Assembly: GCA_951799445.1 (NCBI GenBank)
Contig: OX637290.1
Coordinates: 26,034,987-26,098,986, forward strand
Length of the DNA stretch: 64,000 bases
DNA from: Pseudisothecium myosuroides
Taxonomy: Eukaryota > Streptophyta > Bryopsida > Hypnales > Lembophyllaceae
Direction: 5' to 3'
The notes below the pieces were generated by a model. That model was not told where the DNA came from and did not search any database. It saw only the letters and a program-made list of their open reading frames with translations. Shown in pieces: positions 1 to 13,506 of the stretch. How positions within the stretch are numbered: the stretch's first letter is position 1; each line of letters begins with the position of its first letter. The position numbers were made by a program, and so were the translations under genes.

Positions 1-547
1 CAACATGTGCCCGAGGAGTAGCTTTAAGGCCCAACAATTTTCATACCTTTTGACTTCATGGTTAAAAAGTTATTGCATGATATGTGATTTTCATTGCTCG
101 GCGGGCAGCCCGGGCAGCTCAGAAAACTTCTTTAAATAATTTCAAAAAAAGAAAAGAAAATTGAAATTGGTTCTTTAGAATTATATAGAAGTGTGAAGCT
201 TTGAATCATTCAATTTGGATCAATGAGTCAAAAGTTATGAGGAGTTGAAGTTTGTGGGTAGGTATGGTTTTGAGAGACTCCATACCTACCCACAAACTTC
301 AACTCTTCATAACTTTTGACTCATTGATCCAAATTGAATGATTCAAAGCTTCACACTTCTATATAAATCTAAAGAACCAATTTCAGTTTTTTTTTTTTTT
401 TTGAAATTATTTAAAGAAGTTTTCTGAGCTGCCCGGGCTGCCCGCCGAGCAATGAAAATCACATATCATGCAATAACTTTTTAACCATGAAGTCAAAAGG
501 TATGAAAATTGTTGGGCCTTAAAGGTACTCCTTGGGCGCATATTGTG
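1..547. repeat. Near-perfect palindrome with arms of about 265 bp
   Basis: Sequence 1-267 is repeated in inverted orientation at 280-547 around a 12-base centre (268-279). Arm contents such as gctgcccgggctgcccgcc and gaatgattcaaagcttcac occur on both strands. The arms differ by a few substitutions and by the length of one A/T run. The left arm reaches the window edge, so the palindrome may be longer. The arm sequence belongs to TTAA family 2, so the inverted duplication probably arose inside that element. Confidence 0.9.
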
Positions 548-641
548 TGAAATTTTCAAAGAAAAAAAATAAAAACTCCACTCGTAGTGAGCTGCCCAAA
601 ATCACTATGTTGCCAAAAAACGCAGTTTTTACATTTAGGGG
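1..641. mobile_element. Right part of a TTAA-flanked miniature element, family 2
   Basis: The right end reads CATTTAGGGG followed by TTAA at 642-645. The preceding bases (ctgcccaaaat...ctatgttgccaaaaaac) match the right end of the complete element at 23621-24545. The left end lies outside the window. Most of this copy is an inverted duplication described separately. It is non-coding. Confidence 0.75.
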
Positions 642-645
642 TTAA

Positions 646-1984
646 CCAAATTGGTGAATACATCACCGTTAAACATCTTATTAGATTTTCCCATTTGACA
701 CAAGCTCACTCCCAACTTCCACTACATAGCACTCATATTGTTCTCACCAACTTATAACTTCCACCTCTCACATTCACATATCATCACACCAAAACTAACA
801 CACACTTGTCCAACCTTGGACACACATACAACAAAAAGAAAACATAACACGACTCAAACCGGCCGGGACTCGCACTGGCTCTCTCTCTCCAAGTGGGTGA
901 TAATGAATTCGGAAAGGACCTAATAGGGACTAGAACGGTAGTTGACAAACCGCCCAACTAGAAATACTAACCGCAAAGGAAAACCACCCAAATTGGACTT
1001 GACATCCTCAAAATTAGCCCCATAACTACATTCCAACTTGGTAAAATACCACTCAAAATCACCAAATTGAAACACTAACTCAAAAAATAGCCTATCAAAA
1101 ATCCAAATAAGCACACAAAAAGTTTTTTAAAAAACAAAACAAAAACATCCAACTAATTTATCTACACACCTCCATAAAGTTTTTACAAGTGGCCAATTTT
1201 TATTTTATTTATTTTATTTTTTTCCTATTTTTAACTAATTAAAGCATCAAGTGTCTATTTTCTTGAAATTTAGCACTTCTCTAGTTCTCCCACTTAAAGA
1301 ATTGTTTTCTACTTTTTTTTTGGTGGTTATCTTCATCTTAAAGGTATATACATTGGCCATATTTTTTACATTTTTTAAAAATTATTTTTCTAATTTTAAA
1401 GTATTCTAGAAAAAACCACAAGTTTTTTTGAAAACGCAACAAATAGTACATGTGTTTCTTACAATCACCTTGTAATGGATTTTTTTATTCAATTTAGAAC
1501 ATCTTTACATTGGAGACCAAAAGTCATGGAAAACAACTTTTTAGCTACTGAGACATTTGAAATTAAGTCAAGAAGCTCGAGGAATTTAACCTTACACTTA
1601 AAATTCTAAAGTCAAGGTGTAATTGATGCGGACAACACTTTTGTCTTTTGTGGCAAAAAAAACAATTTTGAGTCTTTTAGAATCCTAGTTAAGTCCATCT
1701 AGAGAAATGTTATTGACTACCATTTTAGGGGATCCTTGGGCCCAAAGCTTGTAGTCAATCATTTAAAAAACCTCACATTATGGACTTTCTAATTTGAAAA
1801 ATGTATTAAAACTACATGTTGGACACTTTTGTGCCATTCTCTTACATTATGCTATTTCCAAAGGCCAAACCTTCATAGACAAGATTTTGAAAGTGGCTAT
1901 GGTTTTTCAACTCTAGAGTAAAATGCCCTTAAATTGCTAAAATTAATTAAATTCCCCCTTCAGACTTTGTACAAATTAAAATAG
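646..1984. other. AT-rich non-coding sequence
   Basis: Only short, low-complexity open frames are present. I see no domain, splice pattern or RNA gene. Runs of A and T are frequent. Confidence 0.6.
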
Positions 1985-3010
1985 GTTAGGGGGGTTTTAG
2001 GCACCTAAAGTGAAGTATCAAAATTTTTCCTCTCTCAGTTTTATTTTGAGATTGGTGAAACAACTAGAATTATAGAGAATTTAATTTTTATGAAGATTAA
2101 ACGATTGGAAACAACGCTATGCAATTTTTTAGGTATGGTCCCAAACTCGGATGAGGATGCGGATCATTGTTTTGCAAAAGTCATGCAAAGTCACATTATA
2201 AATAGCCCAACCTATCTTCAAAAAAGCATTTTGCTCGACTTCGCAAGCTTTGTTCTTACACATATTTGATATTTATACCCAAGCTTTTGTCATGTGACCT
2301 TAATAGTAGTCAATAATGCTATCCAACACTTACAAATTCTAGAAAATGAATAAAATTTTATTTATAAAATTTTATTAAATTTAAATTTATTTTTTTGAAA
2401 ATTTTAAAATTATTTGCCAATTTTTTACTCGTGAAACTTTAGGTATTAAGTTGTAAAAGGCATGGATTATTGACTTATAAGCATTGGTAGAGACCTAACT
2501 CCTAAAGCTCTTTACAAACTCAAATGGATTGTTAAAAATTTGGGCATCTAAAGTGAAGTATTAGATTTTTTTTGTGTTAGGGAAACAAACAATTTTTAAA
2601 GGAATCTAATTTTTAAGAAGGTTCTATGGTTTGGATAAAGGTTATACAATTTTTACATTTTAGGCCCTAACCCAATATCATTTTGCTTTAAAATTTGCAT
2701 ATTTCATATTGTAGCTTGAGGCTCTAACCAAATTTGAAGTGTCAAACAAAATATGAACTATGGGGCTCAAAAGCCTAAGCAAGCAATATTGTTCAAAGCT
2801 CGGGCAATCTTGAAAAGAACATTTTACTCCACTTTGCAGATTTTGTTCACATGTACATTTCCTTCCAAACTCCAAAATTTTATATGTGACCCTAATAGTA
2901 GTCAAGGATAAAATCCTACATTTATAAATTCCAAAAGAATTAAAATTTCATTCATAGTTTTAAAAAGAAAATACTGGTTTTTAGTAATTTTGGGAGTATT
3001 TGACAATTTC
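1985..3010. repeat. Diverged tandem duplication, two units of about 560 bp
   Basis: Matching blocks recur in the same order about 550-570 bp apart. Examples are cctaaagtgaagtat at about 1995 and the near match at 2548, and gaccttaatagtagtcaa at about 2298 versus gaccctaatagtagtcaa at about 2889. Divergence is substantial, so the duplication is old. No coding content was recognised. Confidence 0.7.
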
Positions 3011-3229
3011 TAACACATGGATATTTAGGGATTGATGTCCTCAAGTGGCGAATTACATGCCTGCAAATTGTATCTTTTAAATATCATAGACGGCAATTGA
3101 AATGACGTGAGTGTTTTAATTTGTGCCTCAAAATTTAAAAAAAATTACCAACTATAGATGTCATAAAGCTAGGATTTACTAAGGTAATAGGCTCTAAAAT
3201 GCATTAGCATTAAGAACCGCCTCTATAAA

Positions 3230-3600
3230 TGGCTATGAAATGAATATGAGGTGGTTCTAAAATTGACCTCTATAGTCATTAAATGAATCAAAGAAAAAAC
3301 TATTATTAATTACTAGAGCCAATCATTCTCTTTGTTTTTTCCATCTTTTTTTAGAATTGCAAGTGAACGGTTTATGGAAGACCTAGGGTCATAAATAGGG
3401 ACCTACAATCCAATTTGTTTGAAAATTTATAAATAATTCAAAAAATTCTTGGAAAAATACAAAACCACTTGTGTTAAATTTCTCATCTGTTTTTTTTGTC
3501 TAAAAAATGAGCTAAAAATATTCCTAACTAAAGAAATACATGAAAAGGGTAGACCAGCCCTTAGGTGTGCGGTTTTGAGCCTCCTACATTAGCAAGTGGT
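3230..3600 (+). repeat. Dispersed direct repeat, copy 1
   Basis: Phrases such as agagccaatcatt, a variant of aattgcaag followed by a ggaagacctag-like phrase, and cagccctt...gagcctccta recur in the same order at 6545-6895. This looks like an old interspersed repeat. No open frame or termini were recognised. Confidence 0.6.
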
Positions 3601-5028
3601 CCTTCCCAAATTCCAAAGATTTCGCAAGATGTGGTCAGGGTGGCCGTGCAACAATATGGTGTCAAGGGAAGCACCCATTCCCGTTTGTTTAAGCAATTTA
3701 GCATAGTTGGAGGCACATTTTGCTAGAAAAAATATTTTTGTAGTATTGGCAATTTAAAATCATGAATTTAAAAAAAATACAATTTTTGGATAAGGCACCT
3801 ATTTTCTGCAAAATTGCAGAGTAGAATTTCGTAGGGCACTTCAAACCGCATTCTAGTGAAGCTCCCTAGATTTTGATACAGAAATCTAAAAAACCCAGCA
3901 TTCACCAACCGCAATGAAACATGGGTACAAATTCAAGGTACTTTGGGTGAGACTTTAAGAAAATTCTACAGTGACTCAGTGGGTGCATTAACAGGAGTGG
4001 GCACGTGAACGGGAATGGGTGCGTGAATGGAAATGGGTGCTTCCATCTTCATAAGGTGGGAGCACCTATAATCGTTTGTTTAAGCTATGGAGAGCAAACC
4101 ATGAAGTCGGAGTCGAAAACAAATAGACAGAAGGCAAGGCAAATGGGAGAGTGTAAGATCCAGAGAATCCCTTCTTGAATTCAAAAAATGCCTTCAAAAA
4201 TCTTTGTGAAAATGCAAAAAGGAAAAGCACCCTAAACCAATTTTTAGTGGGCCCATTTTCAAATACAAATTACAAAGAATCCAAAGGCCACAAAACCATC
4301 TGGTGGTTGGAATTTGGACACCTAACGGGCAGATTGGGGGGCAATCAAAGGAAACAGGTTTAAGTACGTGGAGGGAAATGGATGCTCCTACCTTACTTGC
4401 ATTGGATCTAGTTTATTTCGTGTGAGTCGAAATAAAATGACAAAGCATTAGATGAGAAATCAGCCCTGTGGAGGGCTGCGTGTTCCTAGCATGTGGGAAC
4501 TGCTGAAATTCAGGGCCACGGGAGCTCGCTGACATGGCCGAGCAACTGCCACGTCGAAAAAAAAATTATTTTTTTTTCTGTTTTTTTTTCATTTCAAGAA
4601 TGTAAATTTTTTTTTTAAAATTTTTTTTGTTGGGAACAACCGTTCCCTGAAACCGCGGGGGGACTAGCGTCGGGAACGGGCCCGAAACGGCCCTCCCGAC
4701 CCCTCAAAACTCATCTAATGGTAGCATTTTATTGAAGAATTAATTAATGATGAAATTAGCAAGAATTTAATTGGGTGCAAATTAGAGTGAAATGGTATCA
4801 GTGATTTCCCAAGACCACTATAAATTTTTGTCTTTTAGCTAGTTTTTGAAGTGGTTAATTTTCTTTGTCCATTGTCTAAATTTGAGTTTTTTATTACCAA
4901 TTTTGAGTACTTTAGGATGCACTTTGAATAATAGAAATTTAAAGCTTTCATTGATTACAAAGCAATGAAAAGTTAGAGTTATATTTGGTAGGGCAATTTT
5001 TGGAGCAATTTTTGGAGAGAACCGCCGG
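3601..5028. other. Non-coding sequence with short internal repeats
   Basis: Variants of gggtgcttcc / ggaagcaccc and of cgtttgtttaagc appear near 3670-3690 and 4020-4085, suggesting a small decayed inverted-repeat element. No gene is supported. A short open frame at 4175-4363 has no recognisable features. Confidence 0.4.
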
Positions 5029-5615
5029 TTAACCCCTAAGGACCCAAGTGACCATTTTCTGGTCGCTGCCCCTGTTTTTTGAGCTTCCCGTTCTCATATT
5101 TTGAGTTTTTTGAAAAATAAAATTTATTTCTAAGAAATAGACTTTGATACAAATCCAATGGCAGTGGTTTCAGCAAATTCCGAATTAAACTCCACCTTGT
5201 GGAATTTTTCAAAGTTTAGCAGTATACAGCTCATTTTTTGTGTTCCTGATGTTGGTCCTTTTTTATTATTGGATGAACCATTTTTCATTCACTGCATGGC
5301 AATTTAGAAAAATTGCAAGAGTTCGCAAGTTGGCCGACTATAACAAAAGTAAAAAATGTTAGACCTTTTAAAGCTTTGTTATGTGTGCCTATTGATTGGA
5401 ACTCTCCTTTTTGCATGAAAGGTCTTTTTTTAATGTAGAATCTTTTCCTCTCCTTTTCATAATGTGGAAAGTCCATTTTTAGGATTGCATTGGAGCAATC
5501 TTTTTCAAAAGTTGCCAGAACGGAATGAGGCCCGTCTAAGGTAGGAGGCTGTAAATGCGACCCTCTCCTTCAAACCGTCCCTATATTTAGCTGTGGAATG
5601 GATTGGTGGTGATCC
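5029..5615. mobile_element. Orphan left end of a TTAA element and flanking sequence
   Basis: TTAA at 5029-5032 is followed by CCCCTAAGGACCC, a slightly mutated family terminus. I find no matching right end before the next complete element at 5620, so this is a fragment or a deleted copy. The rest of the interval is AT-rich and non-coding. Confidence 0.5.
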
Positions 5616-5619
5616 TTAA

Positions 5620-6540
5620 CCCCTAAAGGCCCAAGGCATTTTCTGGCTCCAAAACCACTGAAAACTGCCATTTCTGCTGCGACCACTCCCTAAACCAAAT
5701 AAAACTTTTTTTTTAGAATCTAACTGTAGGATCTTGTACTTCACTTGTCTCAAATCATGTGGTAAAAATTTCATGAAGTTTGACCTTACGGATTGGAAGA
5801 TATTAGCGTTTGAAATTGAAAAAAGAAGTTTTTTTGAACTCTGGATTGCAATTTCAGATGACTTTGACGGCCATTTGTGGATTTTTTTTGCACTACACAC
5901 CATAAAGTTAAAAAATTTTATGTTGAACATTTGAGTTGAGAGTGGGGGAAAAAAATTTCAAAATGTCAAAACTTGATTTTCACATATAAAAAAATTGTTA
6001 AGTAGAAGTAGGTCCAAAATTGAACAAAACACTAAATCTTCAATAGCTCTTAGATGGAATTAAAAAACCATAATCCCAACGGTGGGATTGTTCTTGCAAA
6101 CAAACTTAACCTTTTCAAAAAAAAAAATTGAAAAACTTTGAAAATTGCATTCAAAAATGAATTTTATAAGTTGTTTTTTGAAGAAGACGCTTAGATTGCC
6201 CAAAAAACAAGATTGTCCATAACTTTCTCATTCTAAGTCCAATTAGAATGAATCAAAGCTTCAAATATAGACAAAAACATGATCTTTGAGAAAAAAAATC
6301 AAAAAAAAAAAAATTCAATTTTTTAAAGTTTTTTTTTTCTGCCCGGCGAATTGCTTTTTTGACTTCGGGCGGCATAACTTTTTTCCCCGGGCACCGATTA
6401 AAAAAAAATTATATTTTTGGAAAGCTAATGTGATTTCCTATCTTCTAAAAAAGTTTCAAAAAATCAGGTCGAAATTTCAGGTCGCACGAGCCTGCCCGAA
6501 ATCCCAAGTGTCCCCCGAGGGGACTTTGGGCCTTTAGGGG
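5620..6540. mobile_element. Complete TTAA-flanked miniature element, 921 bp
   Basis: Left terminus CCCCTAAAGGCCC and right terminus GGGCCTTTAGGGG are inverted repeats bounded by TTAA at 5616-5619 and 6541-6544. It has no transposase frame; short frames inside are low-complexity. Termini and target duplication fit a piggyBac-like non-autonomous transposon. Confidence 0.85.
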
Positions 6541-6544
6541 TTAA

Positions 6545-6895
6545 ATGGACCACTTTAGCTATGGAATGAATCAAGAAAAAATTGTTTTTTTTATTGTGAG
6601 AGCCAATCATTGGTCTTGATTTCTTGAAATCACTTTCAAAATTGCAAGGGGACAGATTTGGGGAAACCTAGTGTCACAAATAGGTACCTACTACTGAAAT
6701 CTTTGAAAATTCATAACTATTTCAAAAATGCTTCAAAAAATATGAAACCACTTGTGTTACGTTCCACATCTATTGTTCTTTCTCTGAAAAATGAGCTAAA
6801 AATATTTTGGTTCATGTGCACCTATGAAAAAGGCGGATCAGCCCTTCAAGGATCGGTTTTTGAGCCTACTACCTTACCTCCACTTCAAAATCTGG
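6545..6895 (+). repeat. Dispersed direct repeat, copy 2
   Basis: This is a diverged copy of the sequence at 3230-3600, starting immediately after the right TTAA of the 5620-6540 element. The element therefore appears to have inserted into or next to this older repeat. Confidence 0.55.
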
Positions 6896-9800
6896 ATACA
6901 GTGCATGTCGCATTGGAGCTGTTCGAGAAAGCATTCCAGCTGTTCTAATACTAAAGCCACTGCTGCACAGAATATCCACATATGTCATGACAGAAATTAA
7001 TTTTTTTTCACATGATCCGCAACTTCAATGGAAAAGGCTACAGTCCTTCGGAAGTACGGTCAGTTGAGCAATAGGCTGGTAAGCTAATGACCGCGGACGT
7101 TGTGAGCGGCGGAATCGGAAATCGAAATCCCGAAATTGGTTCGGAAAGCCATCTTGGGCCAACTGAAAAAGCCTTCTTCGGCCATTTTTTTATTCATTTT
7201 GAAAAGACGAAAATGAAGGACAGGCTGTGACTGTGCAGGGGAAGCGGAGAATCAGGCTAAACTGCTAAAGCGTCCAACTTGTCAGTAAAATACCAGGTCC
7301 GCAGTCCGCACTCCAAAGTTGGTGGACGGAGCTCAATAAAAATATCCGTCTGACACGTCAGTCTCGTAAAGGACAGTACGGGAGTCCGGACCATGAGGAT
7401 CGGAATGGGAGAAATTTAAAGATTAGGCATTCGATTGAAATAAGTATTGTGAAGAAGATCAACCTTGTCGTATTCTTGTCTCTAGTTGATTTCTCCTGAA
7501 TAAATGCAGTTCTTACCTTGACTTAGAAAACGCTGACTTTAGAGACACTGACTTTGCAAACTCAAGTGGCGGTCAAATTTGGCGGCGTTTGACAGTGTCT
7601 GAAAAATTGCTGCTCTTTACTGCTCTGACAATGTCTGAAAAATATCTGTTCCTTATTACCTTTTGTTTGACAAATTGTGTCTAGAAAGTTGCAGAGCATG
7701 ATTTTGTTGTAAAGATTGATGAGATTTGAGACTTATGTTTATGTTATAAGTGATCATTCAACTTATGCAAGTATACAAATTAATCTCTTAGTTCTTTGAA
7801 TCTCTTTCGAGAAAAAATAGTATTTAAATGATAATTCTTTTTTGTGAAGTTGATGGATTGTTGTTGTTGATCTTCACAGTTGTGGAGTTTTAACTTGTCT
7901 TTCATATTTGCTAGTTGATAATGTGATTACTGCAATATAAAAATCAAATTTTGCAGTGCAATGTAAAGTACCAATAGCTTCATACTTTGACCTTGAATTG
8001 GAAATTTGTACAAAATCTTGAGAATTTAGTAGCTTGAAATTGATAAGTATGATTTGAATGTGTTTCAATGCTTGCATTTGAAAAACAATTACTCTTTACA
8101 AACAATCTAAATGGAGTTTGATACTGTTTGTATGGAAAAATGACTACTCTGTATTGTCTGTATGCAGATGATCTGTGATACAACGTACTCCACTGTTCTT
8201 ATTCTTATATGTCTTGAAATCACTTCTGTATTGAATGATTGCAATAAACAACTTACTGTCATCATGATCAAGTTCAATGTTCTGTGTGTGTCTGAAAATC
8301 AACTACTCTTTATTTTAATGACTGCAATAACCAAGTAACAGTTTCGATGAAACAGTAATGTATGCGCGCTTCACACGTACAAGTCTGCAACTGCAACTAA
8401 GTTTCTAACTGCAAACTTTCAGTTTTCAAAGTTGTTGAAGGCAACAAGCTAGGTATATATCATTCTTGTAGGTGGAGAATACTACTTGTAATTACAACGA
8501 TGAAAATATGAAGTCGAAACCACCGATCGAGATCGAGACTGCAAACCGCAATTTCAGTGTTTCGAGTTCAGTAACTTAATTGCGTGAATCTGTGCTCAGA
8601 TTTTGCATCGAATTGAAACTTGTTCACTCTTTCGCAGTGCAGTAGCCACCTCCGGAAGCTTGCCAAAGTGAATTTCATGTTTTCAGTTTGTCGGTGCACG
8701 GGCTCGATAGCAAACTGCATCGATATCGATCAGATCCTAGCTCACTTAGCCTCACCGTAGCTTGGTGCAGGTCATTACATACGGCCAGCTCGCCCAGTTT
8801 AATTGAATTCATGCTGCTCTGAAACTTTAAGTTATAAAACTGGTGCATGAGGATCATCATTCGGTCGATAGGCCAGCGCGATATTAGGTCTTGCATATAT
8901 GATGACAAAAGCTAGATCGGAACAACTGTCGTGTCGATCTGGACCCCATCTGCGATGTGATGATATCCGACTCACAAATACAATTAATGAGCTCATGAAA
9001 AGTCACACAACTGACTCGTTTTGTATATATGAGATGCTGTTTCTCGATTGTTTAGAGCTTTTCGATCATTGTACAGGATGGTAACGAAAAGCAAGGGCTT
9101 TTCATTTGAGAGCCTTGCTTTCGAGGTTTTGGAACCCGGTTTAATTTGGAGCCTTTCTTTCAATGTTCAAGTACCATCGATTTAGCTACGAAGGTGGTGT
9201 AGCTTGCTTTAACTGAAGATGTTCATTTGCGTGTTCGGACTTAGGAGATTTGCTTTGTTAATCATCATAAATAAACTTGGCAGGTTTCTGATTGCCAAAT
9301 GAAAGATTCTCAAGCGATTTCTCCCTGGATGTACGTTTGGAACGGATAAAGAATTTAGTGCCAATTTAACTTAAATTGGCTGTATTCCAAGGCTTTGGCA
9401 CTTTCAGGATGAGTGACCTAATCTGTATCAGTCCTGTCCTAGCATTTAGAGTTTTGCGTCACAATATTTGGTGCCAGAATAGTGCCAATGACATTGACGA
9501 TATTTACTACAATTGTACAATACATTTCCATTTTCCATACTGATGTAACAACTTAATAAAAATTTACTTCAATTGTTAAAAAGAAATTTTTATCAAATTT
9601 TAACTCTTCTTGGTCTAGCTAGATAGATCCACTTGACAGTGTTAAACCTTCATGAGTTTATTATAATTGACTTCAGAGTAACCATACTTAGAGATTTTTT
9701 ATTTAGCTTGTGACTCGACTGCAAGATTATGTTGTGGGGCGGCTGCTGCCTTTACACCACGGCCTCGGTAATTAGTTTGTTTGCCGGGGTCCCATATTAA

Positions 9801-12800
9801 TTCTAGCTGCCGTAGTTTGATCGAATGTGTGACAAGTGAGCTCCAGACAATGATAGTTTGACATAGTGGGCAGATATTTCAGATTTCAGATAGTCAATTT
9901 AGGCCATACTGGTATAAAGTTAAAGAGGTCTGAGTGTTGAATGAGTCCCATGCTTTGGTATAAAAACTCTGTCGCAAAGTTGAGTCTGTAAAGTGAATGT
10001 TGATGGCTCCTAATTTGTACTGGAGCAGAAGCTCGTAGTGCTTGTTTTCAACATGACAAAGGTGCCCCTGTATCAGTTTCAAGAAAAATCAAATAAAACC
10101 AAAAGATTGCAGATCATTTAGACAGTTGCAAACGTTATGCTAGTCAGGATATCAGTCTACAAAGGAATTTAGGATCTATGTGGATCTCTACAGGCATGGC
10201 TACTTGGAAACACTTCAATTCGGTCATCAAGAACAAGGATAAGTTAAGTTATATTTAGAATGATTTCTATGTGGAGTTGTTTTGTAATTCGCGAGATGGA
10301 GTGTAGCACTTCATGGTGCCTTCATCTTCCTTTGATTTGCTTTGTATTTTTAAAAAGAAGAAGGGCCAAGGCCCCTCACGGCCTCACCCCAGCCTTTCAT
10401 GGCTTTCCAGCATTTAGACAGTTTTAAAAATGGATGATAGTATGCACCGTCAATGGATTTTTCGAAAAGAACAGAACAGATGATGAGAACCCATCTATAT
10501 CCACCATTAGGCACAAAATAGTGGTGCCTTAATTGGAGGCAGGCTTGCTCTCAGGTAGACCTATAAAATTAATTGCAAAGTGCCATGACCCTCTGTCACG
10601 ATTTCATCCATTTGAGAAATCATTTATCCGGAGAATGCAGGAGAAGCTATCAATATTGAGATCAAACTGACTGTAGGCTATCTCTTGAAACTGAACTCAT
10701 ATTCCTCCTTAGTTTTGAAACGGGTTTTGTTGTAAATGTTTGTAAATGGTCAATTTCTTTAAATTGGCAAGATACTGGAGCCAAAAATTGTGACACGCTT
10801 AAGTATCTCGGACAAGTATGGATTTGTGTTTGAAGATGTACATTTTGGAAGGTGCCAAAGTTTTGGAATACCTCAAATTTAACAAAATTGACTTTTGGGG
10901 TAGAAATCTATTTTCATGGGCTTCAATTTAGCTGAGTGTTTCTCATAATGAATCACATGGTTGTTTTGCTAGACAAGTGACATATTGTTGAACAAGTGTA
11001 AGACATACAATTGGCCCCTGTCCATCACACAAGAACATCTGCAAAATATATATACCTAGGTCAACATATTCAAACTTTCTATAATATTCATGAATATTTA
11101 AAGATTTTCAAAAACATTTGTGTATTTTTTATTTTTCAAAAATATTTGAAGAAGGTTGTTTTACAATGTCTAATTCAACATGTGACACAATACGAAAATA
11201 TGATTCCTAAATAAAAAATAATGTCAGATTTACTTTTCACTACAATAATTCTTAAAATGAACTTTTTATTTTTTAAAGAAAAATCAATATCTTATTTCCT
11301 TGTTTGAGAGGATTTCAATACACTGAGAAATACATTTTTTTTTAATAAGTTATAAAAAAGTTATGAATAAGTTCTAAGCACAAGGCAAAGTAAAACTAAG
11401 GACTATGTAGTTGTAATTCACTGTTTTATTCATTAAATTTATGTGTGCTTATCAAGAATAATTATGTTGCTTATGGCCTATATATCCATAGGCTACCCAT
11501 CAAGTAGGTTCTTTTGTCTTGTAGGGGTTAAGACAATTAGGAATTTCCTTGTAACTTCCAACAGAACCGAATTTAGATAGATTAATAATTGGAACCATGC
11601 TTATTGAGGTGATTTTTAGGTGAGGTTGCCAGAGAGTACTTCAGCTGGATCACGTTCAAAATGACAAAAGTTTGGCAGATTCTCCTCCTCGCTTTCTTCT
11701 CGGCATCTTGCTTTGGGCCTTTGCACATGTACCTGATTGTTTGTAAGGCATCATTCCCTGATTCAGACTGTATAATATTCCAGTGTATCCATTTTGAGGT
11801 ACCAAAAATCATTGGTTGCAACAATAGGAGGATCCTGCACGGTTTCTTTTCTGCATGAAAAAAATGCTCAAAAGCAATGAAAAAAACATGATCTTCCTCT
11901 CTTAATGGATGAAACTGCAGAAGTGCTACAGAATGTCAAATTGACATTGCTCTCTTTTGAATAAATACAAACATGTTTGGGTGAATAAAATGCATTTTTG
12001 TCCAAATTTTGCATGCAACATCCATGCCCAAGTGCCCACAGATGTAAAGAGCTTCAAAACGCTATTGAAGATTGCTTCTTGCATTGCCTGCCATAAATGA
12101 AATTAAAAAAAACAAAAAAACAAACATATCATGCTGAATGAAGGCAAGCCTCTGTAATAATTACACCACACATTGAAAGGAGCACTGTACATACAGTGCT
12201 GCACTGTGCAGTTGTCACAGTGACTAGCAGAGAATGCATGTAAAAACACACACGGACACTCAATAGTCAATATATACAGTTATACACCCTCCCCGCCTTT
12301 GAGTGTGTACTCGCCCTCAGGTGTTATTTGACAGTAAAGATCTACCCTAGAAGGGTTTCTCGCTCACAAACGGACACTTAATATTGCAACAAGTGACTTG
12401 AACCAAACAATTAATAATGGATAGACACACAACTATGACAGAATAACTCATGCACTTGAACAAAGAAAAATAGTCCGATCCTTGGCATACCAAAATGCAA
12501 GATGGTATTGATCAAAGACTAGTCTTTGGATGGTCGATTAAAGCCCTGAGAAATAGTGTGGCAATCTCTGTTTCCCAATACTTTAGGATGCCACAGCCTC
12601 ACAATGAGATTAAAGAAATAAATATTGTGACTGTGCGTGCATCCTATTGAGGTGGTGTCAACTATTGTATTGCCAACTGCCCAGACAAACACAAGTGGAT
12701 AAACTATGCTGTATCCCAATGTAAGTTCACAAATTAAGAGCCCATGCTCATTTACATTCCCTTCAATCATCTGGAAATGCATCACTGCCTACTATGGAAC

Positions 12801-13140
12801 TCATAGGTCAATTGAAACTGGACCACTCATCCTACAACTCTTTCTGAAAGGCTGCATTCAGACCTTCCATAATACTTGCTGACGATGTTGTCGAAGAAGC
12901 TGGGGATGAAAATGGCTGTTACAGGTAATCACATCACAGTTAATAGTCAAACAACAACGAAGTGAAGTTTACCCTCACATTATGCCAATGCAAGCTTGGA
13001 ATTTGATGAGGCAAAGTCTCCATGGAGCTCCTAATGCTAGCCCTCCTAATTGCACTTACAACCCAGGCACTATATATCTGATAGAAGGTATGCAACCAAT
13101 GAGATGAAGTGCATAAACTTATGGTCAAATGTAATACTAA
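6896..13140. other. Low-copy intergenic sequence, no gene recognised
   Basis: About 6.2 kb without the transposon signatures seen elsewhere. Several short open frames on both strands (7874-8183, 8675-9084, 11582-11858, 12519-12785) lack recognisable domains, a convincing splice context or codon bias. Some may be exons of an unrecognised gene or a decayed one; I cannot support that from the sequence. Confidence 0.5.
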
Positions 13141-13144
13141 ATAT

Positions 13145-13500
13145 TGAAGTCTAAAACTCTCACGATCTTCAAGCCTACATCGAATCCACATCTGAATATT
13201 TCTATGAAGGATTAAAAAATGTGATCTTCAAAACACTACAGTTACATTTTGCAAACCAAATACCGAACAAGAATCTGGGAAACCATCCAATTTTGGTTGT
13301 AAGCTTCAAATGCCATGTCCATTGAAGTCTACAAAATCGACTGTCATGATATTTAAGCATACTTCAAATCAACATCTGAAATTGTTACATGAAGGACAAA
13401 TACGACGTGATCTTCACATCCTACGGTAGCATTTAGCAGGCATAGCAAAAATCATGAATTTTTGAACTAAACATCAAACTGTGGCTGTAAGTTAACCTTC
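13145..13500 (+). repeat. Tandem duplication, two units of about 180 bp
   Basis: The block containing ccacatctgaatatttctatgaagg ... gatcttca ... ttggttgtaagctt (13145-13325) is followed by a diverged second copy containing caacatctgaaattgttacatgaagg ... gatcttca ... tggctgtaagtt (13325-13500). Non-coding as far as I can see. Confidence 0.65.
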
Positions 13501-13506
13501 TGCAAT

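Noticed and set aside
5616..5619. Treating the TTAA elements as Tourist (TTA/TAA) or Stowaway (TA) miniature elements
   Set aside because: A 3-bp duplication would give different sequences at the two ends. TA cannot be fully excluded, but all four bases are conserved at most ends and match single TTAA targets at three unfilled sites.
8675..9084. Two moderate frames on opposite strands
   Set aside because: They show no recognisable domain, no codon bias and no splice context.
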